A stretch of 64,000 nucleotides of DNA from Treponema succinifaciens DSM 2489. GTDB lineage: Bacteria > Spirochaetota > Spirochaetia > Treponematales > Treponemataceae. How positions within the stretch are numbered: position 1 is the first letter of the stretch; each line of letters begins with the position of its first letter. The translations under genes and the position numbers were made by a program. Below the pieces are notes generated by a model. The model had not been told where the DNA came from, ran no database searches, and saw only the letters and a list, made by a program, of their open reading frames with translations. Below are positions 9,433 to 18,295 of the stretch, piece after piece. The DNA is taken from contig NC_015385.1 of the NCBI RefSeq assembly GCF_000195275.1, positions 248,001 through 312,000 of the forward strand. The letters run 5' to 3'.

Positions 9433-11045
9433 ATTTTTCTGTTGAAAATCTATTTTCATTTTATCTTTTTATTCCTTTAGTTTTTGCGCTTTTGTTTGTT
9501 GTGGCACGGTATATTCGTTTAAGAAAAAATATCTGCGGAAAAGTTTTTGAATTTAAAAACGGCTCTTTTAGAATTTCAGCTTGTTTCTGGAGCAGAACTT
9601 TTTTTAGATTCATTTGTGGAATTTGCGTTGTTCTTGCACTCGCAGGAATTTCATTTGGAACAGATTCTGTGCCTGTACAAAAAAACGGAAAAGCCGTCTC
9701 TCTTGTGTTTGACATTTCTTATAGCATGGAAGCAAAAGATGCGCCCGGAGGAATTTCAAGACTTCAGGCAGTTTCCAGTTATGCAAGTGAGCTTTTGGAC
9801 AGAATGAACGGATGCGCGGTTTCCGCTGTTCTTGCGAAGGGCGATGGAATTATTGCTGTTCCTCTTACAGAAGATTTTCAGAGTGTAAGAAGTTTAATAG
9901 AAAATCTTTCGCCTTTGCTTATGACTTCCGAGGGGACAAGCCTTGGCAATGGAATAAAATCCGCGCTTTCTTCGTTTCCAGAGCAATCTTCCGCAGCTTC
10001 ATTTATCTGGCTTTTTACCGATTGCGAAGAAACAGACAACAGCCTTCAGTCTTCTCTTTCTGAATGTTTAAAATCCGGAATTCCTGTTGTTATTATCGGA
10101 TTTGGCTCTGAGCGTGAAAGTGAAATTTTTGCGGGCGATGGAATTACAAAAGTAAAAACAGCTTTAAGATCCGGCAGCGTTGAAAAAATGATTTTATCTC
10201 TAAAGGAAAAATTTGTTTCGTCCAAAAGAAATAACTCTGCGCCTTCTGTTGTTTACATTGATGCCTCGGAAATGGGCTCTGCCGCCGCTATTTTAAAAAT
10301 GCTTGATCTTAATGGTTCGTTGCCGTCGGTTTCTTATGAAATTCAGAGCACTCAGCGTTATGGACTTTTTATTTCTTTTGCAATTTTATTTTTCCTTGCC
10401 TCGATTTTTTTTGGCGAGCTTGATATTGCAGGCGGAAAGAAAAAATTGATTTCATCTGTTTCCATGGCTTCGCTTGTTTTTTTGTTTACAGGATGTTCGC
10501 CACGTTTTAATGACGGCATAAAAATTCTTGAAGGAAAACTTGACTGGTCTAAGCAGGATTATCAAAATGCAGTCGGAGATTTTTTTGAAACAGCTTCAAA
10601 TGCACAATCCCGTGGAGATTTTCTTGTTGAACAGTATGCGGTATTTGGACTTGGCTCGACTTATCTTATGCAAGGCGAAACTGATGCAGCGTTAAAAAGA
10701 TTTTCGAAAATATACGAAAATTCTTCAGATAAAATTAAATTTGCAATCCTTTATAATTTTGGAATAATTGCGCATCGTAACGGAGATTATAAAGCGGCAA
10801 CTGATTTTTTCAAAAAAGCTATTTTAATAGACAGCACCAGCATAAATGCAAAAATTAATCTTGAACTTTCGTTGAGGGAAAATTCAGAACGCTCAAGAGA
10901 ATCCGCGCAGGAACTTGTGCCTTTGTCAGAAAATAAAGAAGAACAGAATATTCAAAATGCTCTTTATTCTATAATTCGGGAGGATGAAAGACAGCAATGG
11001 AAAAATATGCAGAAAGATTCAGAACGGACTTCCCGCGATTATTAA
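9429..11045 (+). CDS. batB: BatB-BatC fusion: VWA domain plus TPR repeats
   Basis: From the ATG at 9429, which overlaps the batA stop, the protein is 538 residues. The N-terminal half has membrane helices and a VWA domain with MIDAS DISYSMEAKD and GTSLGNGIKS. After a further membrane helix and LFTGCSP, the C-terminal third has TPR-like helices (YAVFGLGSTYLMQGETDAAL, HRNGDYKAATDFFKKAI). In many bacteria these parts are the separate genes batB and batC. The fusion puts the VWA and TPR parts on one protein. The next gene starts inside its 3' end. Confidence 0.87.
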   Translation: MNFSVENLFSFYLFIPLVFALLFVVARYIRLRKNICGKVFEFKNGSFRISACFWSRTFFRFICGICVVLALAGISFGTDSVPVQKNGKAVSLVFDISYSMEAKDAPGGISRLQAVSSYASELLDRMNGCAVSAVLAKGDGIIAVPLTEDFQSVRSLIENLSPLLMTSEGTSLGNGIKSALSSFPEQSSAASFIWLFTDCEETDNSLQSSLSECLKSGIPVVIIGFGSERESEIFAGDGITKVKTALRSGSVEKMILSLKEKFVSSKRNNSAPSVVYIDASEMGSAAAILKMLDLNGSLPSVSYEIQSTQRYGLFISFAILFFLASIFFGELDIAGGKKKLISSVSMASLVFLFTGCSPRFNDGIKILEGKLDWSKQDYQNAVGDFFETASNAQSRGDFLVEQYAVFGLGSTYLMQGETDAALKRFSKIYENSSDKIKFAILYNFGIIAHRNGDYKAATDFFKKAILIDSTSINAKINLELSLRENSERSRESAQELVPLSENKEEQNIQNALYSIIREDERQQWKNMQKDSERTSRDY

Positions 11046-12379
11046 TTTTTGTCTTGCTTGTTGCTTATGCATTTCCTGTTTTCGCAAAGCCAGTTTCATG
11101 GAATTATCTATGGAGCTTGCGTTTCAAGCAAAGTCAGGAAACTTTATTTACAGAAACCGACAATTCATTTTATGTTGAAATTGAAGGAGTTACTCCAGAC
11201 AGCATTCAGCTTGCCGTGAATTCTCTTCCGCATAATGTAAGTTTTGTTTCGTCAAAAAAAGAAACCGTTATGATAAAAAGCGGAAACGGACAGAACGAAA
11301 AATATTCAGCAGGAACAAGAATTACAATCTGGATGAAATTTTTAAAAACCGGATTTTACAAAATCAGTCCGATTGATCTTGTTATAAACGGAAGTTTTTA
11401 TCAGATTCCGTTTAATCCTGTTGAAGTTTTTGAAAATCCAAAATTTATAAATCCGCAGGTTTCAGTTTCTTTTAACAATCTGAATATTTCTTCAAAAGGA
11501 AAAACCGCTGAAGCTTATGAGGGGCAGCACATTGTTTTTACAGTGAATGTGAAATACGCGAATTCTGTAAAAAATGTTTCTTGGAATATTCCGGAAGATT
11601 CTGTATTTAAAAAACTTCGGGAGTTTAATTCTTCTGATGAAGATTTTTTTTCCACGGAATTCAAACCTATTGCTGTATTTGACTGGCAGCCTTTAAAATC
11701 CGGAAATTGGAATCTTCCTGAAATCTTTGTTACGGCGGTTTCGTACAATGGAACAATCAATGATATAAAATGTCCGCCTATTTCTTTCAAGGTTCATGAA
11801 AAAAAATCAGTGGTCAATGAACCAAAACAGGAAAGTCCTTTTGCCTACGCTTTTATAGAATCTTCAAGTTATGATAAAAATGTTTCCAGACCGGAAGCGA
11901 AAAATTATGATATTTTGAATTTGATTGAGCTTCATAAAAAGGAACGCCATTCAATTCCATTTTTTAATTCGGCATTTAAAGAAAGAAGACAAATTGAGCT
12001 TTCGGTTGGACTTTCTCCTTCTGGAGTTGAGCCGAGCGTTGTTTTTTTTACCATAATGTTTTGTGCTGTTTTTATTTTGCTTGCTGTTTCAGTTTTGCTT
12101 TTTATTTTCAAGCGAAAAAAAACTTGCGCAATTTTTGTTTCTATGTTTGTTACGTTTGCAGTTTTCTTGTCGATTTATGGATATCATTTGTTTACTTCCC
12201 GCGGAATTTATGCAGGAGGAACAATGAGTCCGATTCCAGAAAAAACTGCTCCAACAGGTGTAACCATTCAGGCTGGAAGCGTTGTTTCTATAATAAGAAC
12301 TGCGGGAGGCTGGATGTACATAAGGCATAATGATACTTACGGTTGGGTTTCGGCGGAAAATGTTTATATAATAAAATAG
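10997..12379 (+). CDS. batD: BatD-like protein with C-terminal SH3-type domain
   Basis: The 460-residue protein has an N-terminal signal/anchor (LLIFVLLVAYAFPVFA) and tandem beta-sandwich BatD repeats (an example is YEGQHIVFTVNVKYANSVKN). Two membrane helices lie near 350-395. A C-terminal SH3-like domain (GSVVSIIRTAGGWMYIRH, YGWVSAENVYIIK) probably binds cell wall or protein. It starts 49 bp inside batB; GGAGG at 10979 is 13 nt from the ATG, which is long. BatD closes the operon and likely complexes with BatA/B. Confidence 0.82.
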   Translation: MEKYAERFRTDFPRLLIFVLLVAYAFPVFAKPVSWNYLWSLRFKQSQETLFTETDNSFYVEIEGVTPDSIQLAVNSLPHNVSFVSSKKETVMIKSGNGQNEKYSAGTRITIWMKFLKTGFYKISPIDLVINGSFYQIPFNPVEVFENPKFINPQVSVSFNNLNISSKGKTAEAYEGQHIVFTVNVKYANSVKNVSWNIPEDSVFKKLREFNSSDEDFFSTEFKPIAVFDWQPLKSGNWNLPEIFVTAVSYNGTINDIKCPPISFKVHEKKSVVNEPKQESPFAYAFIESSSYDKNVSRPEAKNYDILNLIELHKKERHSIPFFNSAFKERRQIELSVGLSPSGVEPSVVFFTIMFCAVFILLAVSVLLFIFKRKKTCAIFVSMFVTFAVFLSIYGYHLFTSRGIYAGGTMSPIPEKTAPTGVTIQAGSVVSIIRTAGGWMYIRHNDTYGWVSAENVYIIK

Positions 12380-12393
12380 CAAGGAATTTAAAA

Positions 12394-12951
12394 ATGGATT
12401 TTGGTGATATTTTGTCGCAGTGGGATTCTATTCAGAAGAATCATGTTCCAAAAAATAAAGGTCCTCAAATTTGCCGTAAAAAAGCAAATGCTCCTACAAA
12501 AGAAGAAAAAGAAGCCGCGCGTCAAGGTTATTCTTACGAGCAGATTATGGATCAGAACAGCCAGAAGCGCATAAATCCGATGGAACTTTGGCTTAGGCGA
12601 TACGGTACGGTAGACAAAGACAAGGCTTTTGAAGAAAATGCGCGTCAGGAAAAACTTAATGATATAAATTATTTAAAGACGCTTGCTCCAGAAGCTACAA
12701 TAGATTTGCATCAGCTTACAAGAGAAGAAGCGTGGGACAAACTTAAGATTTTTGTTGACAGCTGCTACATCCGGAAACTCAAGAAAATTCTTATCATCCA
12801 CGGAAAAGGAAATCACAGCCATGGAACAGATCCAGTTCTTGGGCAACTTGTGCGGCTTTTTATTGAGCAGGACAAGCGTCTTGGAACTTCCGGCCATCCA
12901 GACAGAAATCACGGCGGCTCTGGAGCAACTTGGGTGATAATAAAAAATTAG
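12394..12951 (+). CDS. Smr-domain protein
   Basis: From the ATG at 12394 (AAGGA seven bases upstream) the protein is 185 residues. The C-terminal Smr domain (about 95-185) has TIDLHQLTREEAWDKL, IHGKGNHSHG and GGSGATWVIIK, the usual LDLHG, HGKG and GxG elements. Smr domains bind or cut nucleic acid and in bacteria occur in MutS2 and in stand-alone ribosome-rescue nucleases such as SmrB. The N-terminal ~90 residues are charged and probably flexible. It follows batD by 14 bp. Confidence 0.88.
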   Translation: MDFGDILSQWDSIQKNHVPKNKGPQICRKKANAPTKEEKEAARQGYSYEQIMDQNSQKRINPMELWLRRYGTVDKDKAFEENARQEKLNDINYLKTLAPEATIDLHQLTREEAWDKLKIFVDSCYIRKLKKILIIHGKGNHSHGTDPVLGQLVRLFIEQDKRLGTSGHPDRNHGGSGATWVIIKN

Positions 12952-13013
12952 ATTTTTTCAATTGATTTATTCAATGGATTTTAGTAAGTTTAGTTTTAAG
13001 AGTTTTTGCTGAT

Positions 13014-13520
13014 ATGGAAGATTTGTATAAAATTTTGAATGTTGAAAAAAATGCCTCTGCGGAAGAAATCAAAAAAGCCTATAGAAATTTAGCATTTAAA
13101 TTTCATCCAGACAGAAATCCAGGCGATAAATCCGCGGAAGAAAATTTCAAAAAGATAAACGAAGCTTATTCAGTTTTAGGAGATGAAATAAAACGCCGCC
13201 AGTACGACCAGTACAACATGAATGGCTTTTCTGAAAATTTTCAGCAGAACGGCGGATTTTATCAAGGCGACCCTTTTGCAGATTTTTTTAACAACAGAAA
13301 TTATCAGTACACTTACACTTATTCTTCAAAAAATTCAGAGAGCAAAAAAGGCTTTTCTTTAATAGGATTTTTCTTAAGCATAGTTCAGATTTTGTTCTGC
13401 TTCTTGGGATTTACCACAGTCGGCAGATGGAGTTTTTTGCTTGGCATTTTATTTTTTATTGGACTAGTCAATGGAATAAAATCAGCGGCAGGAAATTTAA
13501 AATGGATTCTTGCTGAATAA
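13014..13520 (+). CDS. J-domain membrane protein
   Basis: The 168-residue protein starts with a complete J domain (about 1-65) with the HPD motif in [18 protein letters not shown] Gly/Phe/Tyr-rich linker follows, then two C-terminal hydrophobic helices ([37 protein letters not shown]). It lacks the zinc-finger and substrate domains of DnaJ, so it is a type III co-chaperone that probably recruits DnaK to the membrane. Its client is unknown. Confidence 0.88.
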   Translation: MEDLYKILNVEKNASAEEIKKAYRNLAFKFHPDRNPGDKSAEENFKKINEAYSVLGDEIKRRQYDQYNMNGFSENFQQNGGFYQGDPFADFFNNRNYQYTYTYSSKNSESKKGFSLIGFFLSIVQILFCFLGFTTVGRWSFLLGILFFIGLVNGIKSAAGNLKWILAE

Positions 13521-13542
13521 AAAAGTGAAAGGAAAATTTTAT

Positions 13543-14001
13543 ATGGAAAATAATTCAGGCATTGTTGTTTACACAGATGGCGGTTGCCGCGGAAATCCTG
13601 GCTGCGGAGGTTGGGGTTGCGTTATAATTGACGGCGAAAAAGAATACAAATTTTCCGGCGGAGAAAAACTTACAACAAACAACCGCATGGAACTTATGGC
13701 TGCAATTAGCGCGCTAAATTCAATTGCCGAAAATACGCTTTGGAAAAATCAGCATATTTCAGTTTATTCAGACAGTCAGTATGTAAAAAACGGAATAACT
13801 TCTTGGATTCAAAACTGGAAAAAAAACGGCTGGAAAACTTCTGCAAAGAAACCTGTTCTTAATAAAGATTTGTGGGTTCAGCTTGATTCGGTTTACAATC
13901 TTCTTGACATCGAATGGAAATGGGTCAAAGGCCATGCGGGCGTAAAGTACAACGAAATTTGCGATGAACTTTGCAATATGGAAATGGACAAGCAAGGGTA
14001 A
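13543..14001 (+). CDS. rnhA: Ribonuclease HI
   Basis: The 152-residue enzyme cleaves the RNA strand of RNA-DNA hybrids during Okazaki-primer removal and R-loop resolution. All family catalytic residues are visible: Asp12 (VYTDGGCRGNPGCGGWG), Glu50 (TTNNRMELMAA), Asp77 (VYSDSQYVKNGI), His131 (VKGHAG) and Asp141 (CDELC). The start is the ATG at 13543 behind AAAGGA. An upstream TTG in frame has no binding site. Confidence 0.96.
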   Translation: MENNSGIVVYTDGGCRGNPGCGGWGCVIIDGEKEYKFSGGEKLTTNNRMELMAAISALNSIAENTLWKNQHISVYSDSQYVKNGITSWIQNWKKNGWKTSAKKPVLNKDLWVQLDSVYNLLDIEWKWVKGHAGVKYNEICDELCNMEMDKQG

Positions 14002-14043
14002 AATTTGTTCGCAAGAAATATTTTGTTGTAAAGAGAATATTTT

Positions 14044-14541
14044 TTACTCTATAAAGATATAATCATTGAAATAAACCGCTCGGATTTGTCCCATTACAAG
14101 ATTTTCGTTTATTTTTTGAAGCAGTTCTTCTTTTATTAAATTTTCTCCTTTTGCCCGGATTTGGCTGAAAGTGAGCGCGGAAAAATAGTTTGTAAAAATC
14201 GATTTTATCTGCCGTTCCTTTAGTGAAAGTTCTTCAAATAAAGCCTTGTCTTCCGCAGGGTACGAAAACCATGGGGAAACAACGATTACAACTTGCTCGT
14301 CTTTTTCTGAAATTTGTTTTGTGAAAATCCTAAGCTGCCCGATGTCCGTAAACGCATTCATGCTTTTTTCTTTTCCTGTGTTCATGTTTGTGATTTTTTT
14401 TGGACTTGGATCTGATTTTCTGTATGCGCTCGCAGGATTTTCTTTTGTGAATATATAAAATGCAATTGTAACAATTATTATTGTAAGAAGAATTGCGGCT
14501 GCCAGTGCAAAAAGAAATCTATTCAATTTATTCAGATTCAT
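14044..14541 (-). CDS. FliL-like single-pass membrane protein
   Basis: The 165-residue protein has one N-terminal membrane helix (about 10-31) and a soluble domain. Its C-terminal half (ELSLKERQIKSIFTNYFSAL, EELLQKINENL, IRAVYFNDYIFIE) matches the pattern of flagellar basal-body protein FliL, which associates with the stator and membrane. No flagellar genes adjoin it; it overlaps the hflX stop codon (4 bp) and is probably co-transcribed with it. The assignment is by motif pattern only. Confidence 0.65.
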   Translation of the reverse strand: MNLNKLNRFLFALAAAILLTIIIVTIAFYIFTKENPASAYRKSDPSPKKITNMNTGKEKSMNAFTDIGQLRIFTKQISEKDEQVVIVVSPWFSYPAEDKALFEELSLKERQIKSIFTNYFSALTFSQIRAKGENLIKEELLQKINENLVMGQIRAVYFNDYIFIE

Positions 14542-15827
14542 ACAATAAATTCCTTTAGCAAAGAAAGCGTTCTTGTTGTCGCATTTCCGGTTTCATCGAA
14601 TGTTCCAGGAATTCTTGCGGTCAGCTCGATAAAATTTTCAAGCCATTCTTCTTTTTCAATTGTTCCGTTTTTTCTTGCAAGCTCAACCAAGTCGGCTTTT
14701 TCCATTGGGATTTTGAATTTCCGTTTTGTGCCAAGAAGATTTTCTGTAAGCACCGAAATTATTTCTTCAAATCCGAGTTCTGTTTTTGCGCTTGCATGAA
14801 TTGCGTTTGGAAATGCCTTGTTCAGCTGTGAAACCGTGATGAACTTTTCTTTTACAAGATCGAATTTGTTCAAGACAACAGTCTGCGGAATTTCTTCAGC
14901 GTGAATTTCCTTTAGAACTTTCTGCACTTGCTGATATTGTTTTTCGCAGTCAGGGTCAGAAGCGTCAACCACAATCAAAAGAAAATCAGAAAGCGAGGTT
15001 TCTTCCAGCGTGGATTTGAATGCGTCGATTAAAGTATGCGGAAGATTTGAAATAAATCCGACTGTGTCCGTCATTAAAACAGACGAGGCTTCCGAAAGTG
15101 CGAATTTTCTTGTGGTTGGATCTAGCGTTGCAAAAAGCTTGTTTTCTACAAGAACATCCGCCCCTGTGAGCGCATTTAGCAGGCTTGACTTTCCGGCATT
15201 TGTGTATCCAACCAAAGAACAAGTTGCGGTTGCGGTTCGTTCCCTTTGCTTACGCTGAATGTTCCTGTTTATTGCGACTTGTGCAAGTTCTTTTTTTATC
15301 TGAACGATTTTATCTTCTATTTGACGGCGGTCAAGTTCCAGCTGAGTTTCGCCGCTTCCTTTGTTTCCGAATGAGCCGCCTCTTTGTCGCGCCATGTCTC
15401 CGTAAGTGTGGCTTAATCTTGGAAGTGAATACTGAAGTTTTGCAAGTTCTACCTGAAGGCTTGCTTCTTTTGTCTGCGCGCGTGAATCAAAAATTCTTAT
15501 TATTACTTCGTTTCTGTCAAAAACCGGCATATTGGCAAGTTTTTCCCAGTTGCGCTGCTTGGACGGATCTATTTCCCAGTCAAAAACTATGCAGTCCGCA
15601 AAAACTTCCTTTGCCTTATCTACTATTTCCTGCGCTTTTCCTGTTCCCATTCCGTAGGCGGGAGTTGGCTCTATGCGTGTAAGTACAATTGTGCCGGCAA
15701 TTTCCATGTCCAGCGTCTGCACTAGACTTTGTAGTTCCTTTGGCTCTGGATTTCCGTTTTTCTTGTCTGGCGCGCCGACTAAAAGACATTTTACTTTGCG
15801 TTCTTGCTCTTGCTGAATTTCAATCAT
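14538..15827 (-). CDS. hflX: Ribosome-associated GTPase HflX
   Basis: The 429-residue protein has the HflX N-terminal domain (LDMEIAGTIVLTRIEPTPAY, GTGKAQEI), the glycine-rich HflX motif (RGGSFGNKGSGETQLELDRR), and a G domain with G1 GYTNAGKSSLLN, G3 DTVGF and G4 NKFD. HflX splits stalled ribosomes in stressed cells. The ATG at 15827 is preferred because a perfect TATAAT lies 7 nt upstream, which would place transcription initiation at or next to the start codon. An in-frame TTG at 15857 lies beyond that box. Confidence 0.94.
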   Translation of the reverse strand: MIEIQQEQERKVKCLLVGAPDKKNGNPEPKELQSLVQTLDMEIAGTIVLTRIEPTPAYGMGTGKAQEIVDKAKEVFADCIVFDWEIDPSKQRNWEKLANMPVFDRNEVIIRIFDSRAQTKEASLQVELAKLQYSLPRLSHTYGDMARQRGGSFGNKGSGETQLELDRRQIEDKIVQIKKELAQVAINRNIQRKQRERTATATCSLVGYTNAGKSSLLNALTGADVLVENKLFATLDPTTRKFALSEASSVLMTDTVGFISNLPHTLIDAFKSTLEETSLSDFLLIVVDASDPDCEKQYQQVQKVLKEIHAEEIPQTVVLNKFDLVKEKFITVSQLNKAFPNAIHASAKTELGFEEIISVLTENLLGTKRKFKIPMEKADLVELARKNGTIEKEEWLENFIELTARIPGTFDETGNATTRTLSLLKEFIV

Positions 15828-15834
15828 AAAATTT

Positions 15835-15840
15835 ATTATA
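15835..15840 (-). promoter_or_regulatory. -10 box of hflX, leaderless arrangement
   Basis: On the minus strand TATAAT is followed by 7 nt and then the hflX ATG. No Shine-Dalgarno is present. No convincing -35 box is seen at 16-18 bp. Confidence 0.5.
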
Positions 15841-15990
15841 CATTTTAAAATAAACAAATGAAAGTGCGCCTTAATTTTTGCATTATGCTAACTTTTCGCT
15901 TGATTTTTCTTTGGAATTTTCGGAAAATAAATGTGCTAAACTTTTTTATCCTTATGTCGAAAATTTATAAGTTCAGGACTCTAAAAGAAA

Positions 15991-16266
15991 ATGCCGGAAT
16001 TTGAAAAAGAACAAAAAATCTGTAAATCTTCCTCTTCTTCCTCGGAGCATGGACTTATGAAAAAAGCTCTTGAAATAACAAAGCAAAACAATGCTTGTGC
16101 TTCGGGACTTCTTTCAAAAATTACAAAATCATCATTAAGGGCAAAAAATATGACTAAGGCAATTGTTGAGCAGAACGGAATCTTTACAATAAAAGAAAAT
16201 CTTGAAACTTCATCAGTAAAGCAAGATCCGGGCTTAAAGGCTTTAGTTGAGTCTGTTTTAAAATAA
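15991..16266 (+). CDS. Small hypothetical protein
   Basis: The 91-residue soluble protein has a serine-rich stretch (KSSSSSSEH) and predicted helices (SKITKSSLRAKNMTKAIVEQ). I recognise no family. It is convergent with the thioesterase gene (stop codons 2 bp apart) and divergent from hflX. The upstream region has AT-rich -10-like sequence (TTATAAG near 15966), and AAAGAAA before the ATG is a weak ribosome site. It may be a real small spirochaete gene. Confidence 0.5.
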   Translation: MPEFEKEQKICKSSSSSSEHGLMKKALEITKQNNACASGLLSKITKSSLRAKNMTKAIVEQNGIFTIKENLETSSVKQDPGLKALVESVLK

Positions 16267-16268
16267 AT

Positions 16269-16661
16269 TTACGGTCGAAGTCCGTCTACAATAAATTCTT
16301 TTGGAAGGCGGGCAGGCGCATTGTTCTTTACAGAAGCCCAAGTTACATCAGCTTCCGCGCAAATGTGTCCGTCTTCTTTTTTTATAGTCTGATGAAAAGT
16401 TCCGCTTACAGCTCCAAGTTTTACAGGAGTTGTTTCGATTATCAGGTTGTCATCAAGAAACGCTGAATTCTTGTAGAAAATATCAATGTGCGTTATGTAA
16501 AGATAATAGCCGGCTTCTACAATTCCCTTGTAGTTGAATCCAATCTGGTGCAGATAATCCATGCGCGCTGTTTCAAGATAATTTAAATAAACCGCGTTGT
16601 TTACGTGGCTGTAGCTGTCGCATTCGTAAGAGCGGACTGTAAGATTTGTTGTGTAAGTCAT
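16269..16661 (-). CDS. Acyl-CoA thioesterase, 4HBT/YbgC hotdog family
   Basis: The 130-residue protein has the single hotdog fold of YbgC/4HBT thioesterases: the N-terminal pattern YECDSYSHVNNAVYLNYLET contains the conserved catalytic-loop Asp and the His-Val-Asn-Asn motif. These enzymes hydrolyse acyl-CoA or acyl-ACP thioesters. CGGAG lies just upstream of the ATG. It follows the DUF5312-like gene by 16 bp and is probably in the same transcript. Confidence 0.88.
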   Translation of the reverse strand: MTYTTNLTVRSYECDSYSHVNNAVYLNYLETARMDYLHQIGFNYKGIVEAGYYLYITHIDIFYKNSAFLDDNLIIETTPVKLGAVSGTFHQTIKKEDGHICAEADVTWASVKNNAPARLPKEFIVDGLRP

Positions 16662-16677
16662 GTATGCTCCGTGATTT

Positions 16678-18210
16678 TTAAGCGTCTTCGTTTACTTCAA
16701 TGTGGAAATTCTGCATAAGGGAAACAAAAGAAAAAAATTCCTTGTATACGCTGATGCACATTTGCTTGAGTTTTCCTTCTGCAAAGTGGTCTATGTCTTT
16801 CCAGTTTCTTATTAAAGTTGGATGCGGCTTTATGCAGTCTTCAAGAACCATTTTAAGGTTTTTTCCATAAGTAATGAAAAGATTTACAGAGCCAAGAATG
16901 ATTTTTGCTGCGGATGTGTTTACAAAATTCAGTGTTGAATGAATTATGTTTCTTGATTCCTTGTCTCGTTCGGTTCGCGGAAGATGAGTTTTCATTTTTA
17001 AGCCGAGATCAACACTGTCGTCAAGGCTGTTGTCCAAAGCTATGATTTTGTCTGCGTTTTCAACAAGCTGATGGAAAGCCTCGCTCATTGGAGCTGCCAA
17101 CTCCTGGTTTGCCCATTCACCGCGGACAAGAAGAATGTCAGAAAGTTCCTTTACATCTTTTTTTACATAGTCGAGAATAAATTTCTTTAAATATGAAAGC
17201 GGTTCACAGTATTCAAACTTTCCTATTTCCTTGCGTTCAAAAGGCGCGCTTCCTGCTTCTGTATAAAATTTGAGTTTTTCTATCTGGGTTGTTCCAAAAA
17301 TTTGGTTCAGCAAAACTTCAATTTTTCCTTCTGTCTGCTTTTCTTTTAGAGCAGTCAAAGTGTTTTCCGCCTGCTTTTTTACTTCCGTGATAAAATCGTC
17401 AACAATGTACAAATCTTTTGCTGCGTAAACTTCGTTGTAAGACGGATCTTCGGAAATGAGCTGAATGAGCATTTCCACAATTCTGTTTTCCTTTAAATAG
17501 CGGATTCGTGCAAGAATTTTTTTCCAAACGCCCGGCGATACCGGATCCACGCCTTTTACTTTCTTTATCAGCTTAAAAACTTCATCCCAAGAAGAATCAA
17601 ACGGAAGCGACCAGGCGACATCCATGAAATTTTTCAAGTCTTCAAGAACATAAGTTCCGCTTATTGGTATGAATCTCGGTGGATTAGAAAAGTTGTGTTC
17701 TTTAAGCGAACTGTCAAATTTTTTGAGCATAAAGAAATAATCGAACTGCACAAAATTTACAAAGCCCATGAGTTTTGTGTAAACGCCGTCAATGGCAGAA
17801 ATTTTGTTGCTGTCGAATTCTGAGGAAAAGGCGTCCATATAAAGTTTTGTCTGCTCGAAAACTTCTTTTAGCGGCTTTTTCTTTGCAGCGTCTATAATTG
17901 CAAGCTCCGAGATGTTTCCCAGTGATTCCAGTTGTTTATCCGAAAGGGAATTGTCGATTACAATCCGCTTAAATGCTTTCGGATTTATAGATTGAATCAT
18001 TGCCTGTGCCGGCGAAATTGCTTTATATATTTCATAGAAGAATTTTGCAAAACTTGGATCTATTTCATTAGAAGAAGTCTTGTAAAAATGATACTTAGTT
18101 TTAGAAAGATTTTTTGCAATGTTTTTTAAGGCGCGTTTTTTTGCGGCCTCTGGACTGTTTCCTCCAAAGAATGAATTGAGCAAGTCCTTAAAAAAGTTTC
18201 GATTCCCCAT
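16678..18210 (-). CDS. DUF5312-like spirochaete protein
   Basis: The 510-residue, mostly helical, soluble protein has no obvious signal or membrane segment. Its N-terminus (FFKDLLNSFFGGNSPEAAKK, IDPSFAKFFYEIYKAISPAQ) resembles the spirochaete-restricted family DUF5312, whose function is unknown. Its gene is read divergently from the U32 gene across an 85-bp gap. A TATATT box six bases before the ATG predicts a leaderless message. The family assignment is from memory of the N-terminal pattern. Confidence 0.7.
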   Translation of the reverse strand: MGNRNFFKDLLNSFFGGNSPEAAKKRALKNIAKNLSKTKYHFYKTSSNEIDPSFAKFFYEIYKAISPAQAMIQSINPKAFKRIVIDNSLSDKQLESLGNISELAIIDAAKKKPLKEVFEQTKLYMDAFSSEFDSNKISAIDGVYTKLMGFVNFVQFDYFFMLKKFDSSLKEHNFSNPPRFIPISGTYVLEDLKNFMDVAWSLPFDSSWDEVFKLIKKVKGVDPVSPGVWKKILARIRYLKENRIVEMLIQLISEDPSYNEVYAAKDLYIVDDFITEVKKQAENTLTALKEKQTEGKIEVLLNQIFGTTQIEKLKFYTEAGSAPFERKEIGKFEYCEPLSYLKKFILDYVKKDVKELSDILLVRGEWANQELAAPMSEAFHQLVENADKIIALDNSLDDSVDLGLKMKTHLPRTERDKESRNIIHSTLNFVNTSAAKIILGSVNLFITYGKNLKMVLEDCIKPHPTLIRNWKDIDHFAEGKLKQMCISVYKEFFSFVSLMQNFHIEVNEDA

Positions 18211-18295
18211 GCAGAAAATATACCTAAATAAACGAGCTTATTCAAGGCTGTTGACTTGCAATGACAAACTTAAAGAAAACTTGTATACTGAAAAA
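18211..18295. promoter_or_regulatory. Divergent promoters, both leaderless
   Basis: Plus strand: -35 ATGACA (18261-18266), 17-bp spacer, -10 TATACT (18284-18289), then 6 nt to the U32 ATG at 18296. Minus strand: -35 TTGAAT (18245-18240), 17-bp spacer, -10 TATATT (18222-18217), then 6 nt to the DUF5312-like ATG at 18210. Neither gene has a Shine-Dalgarno. The two -35 boxes are 15 bp apart, so polymerases could interfere with each other. Confidence 0.65.
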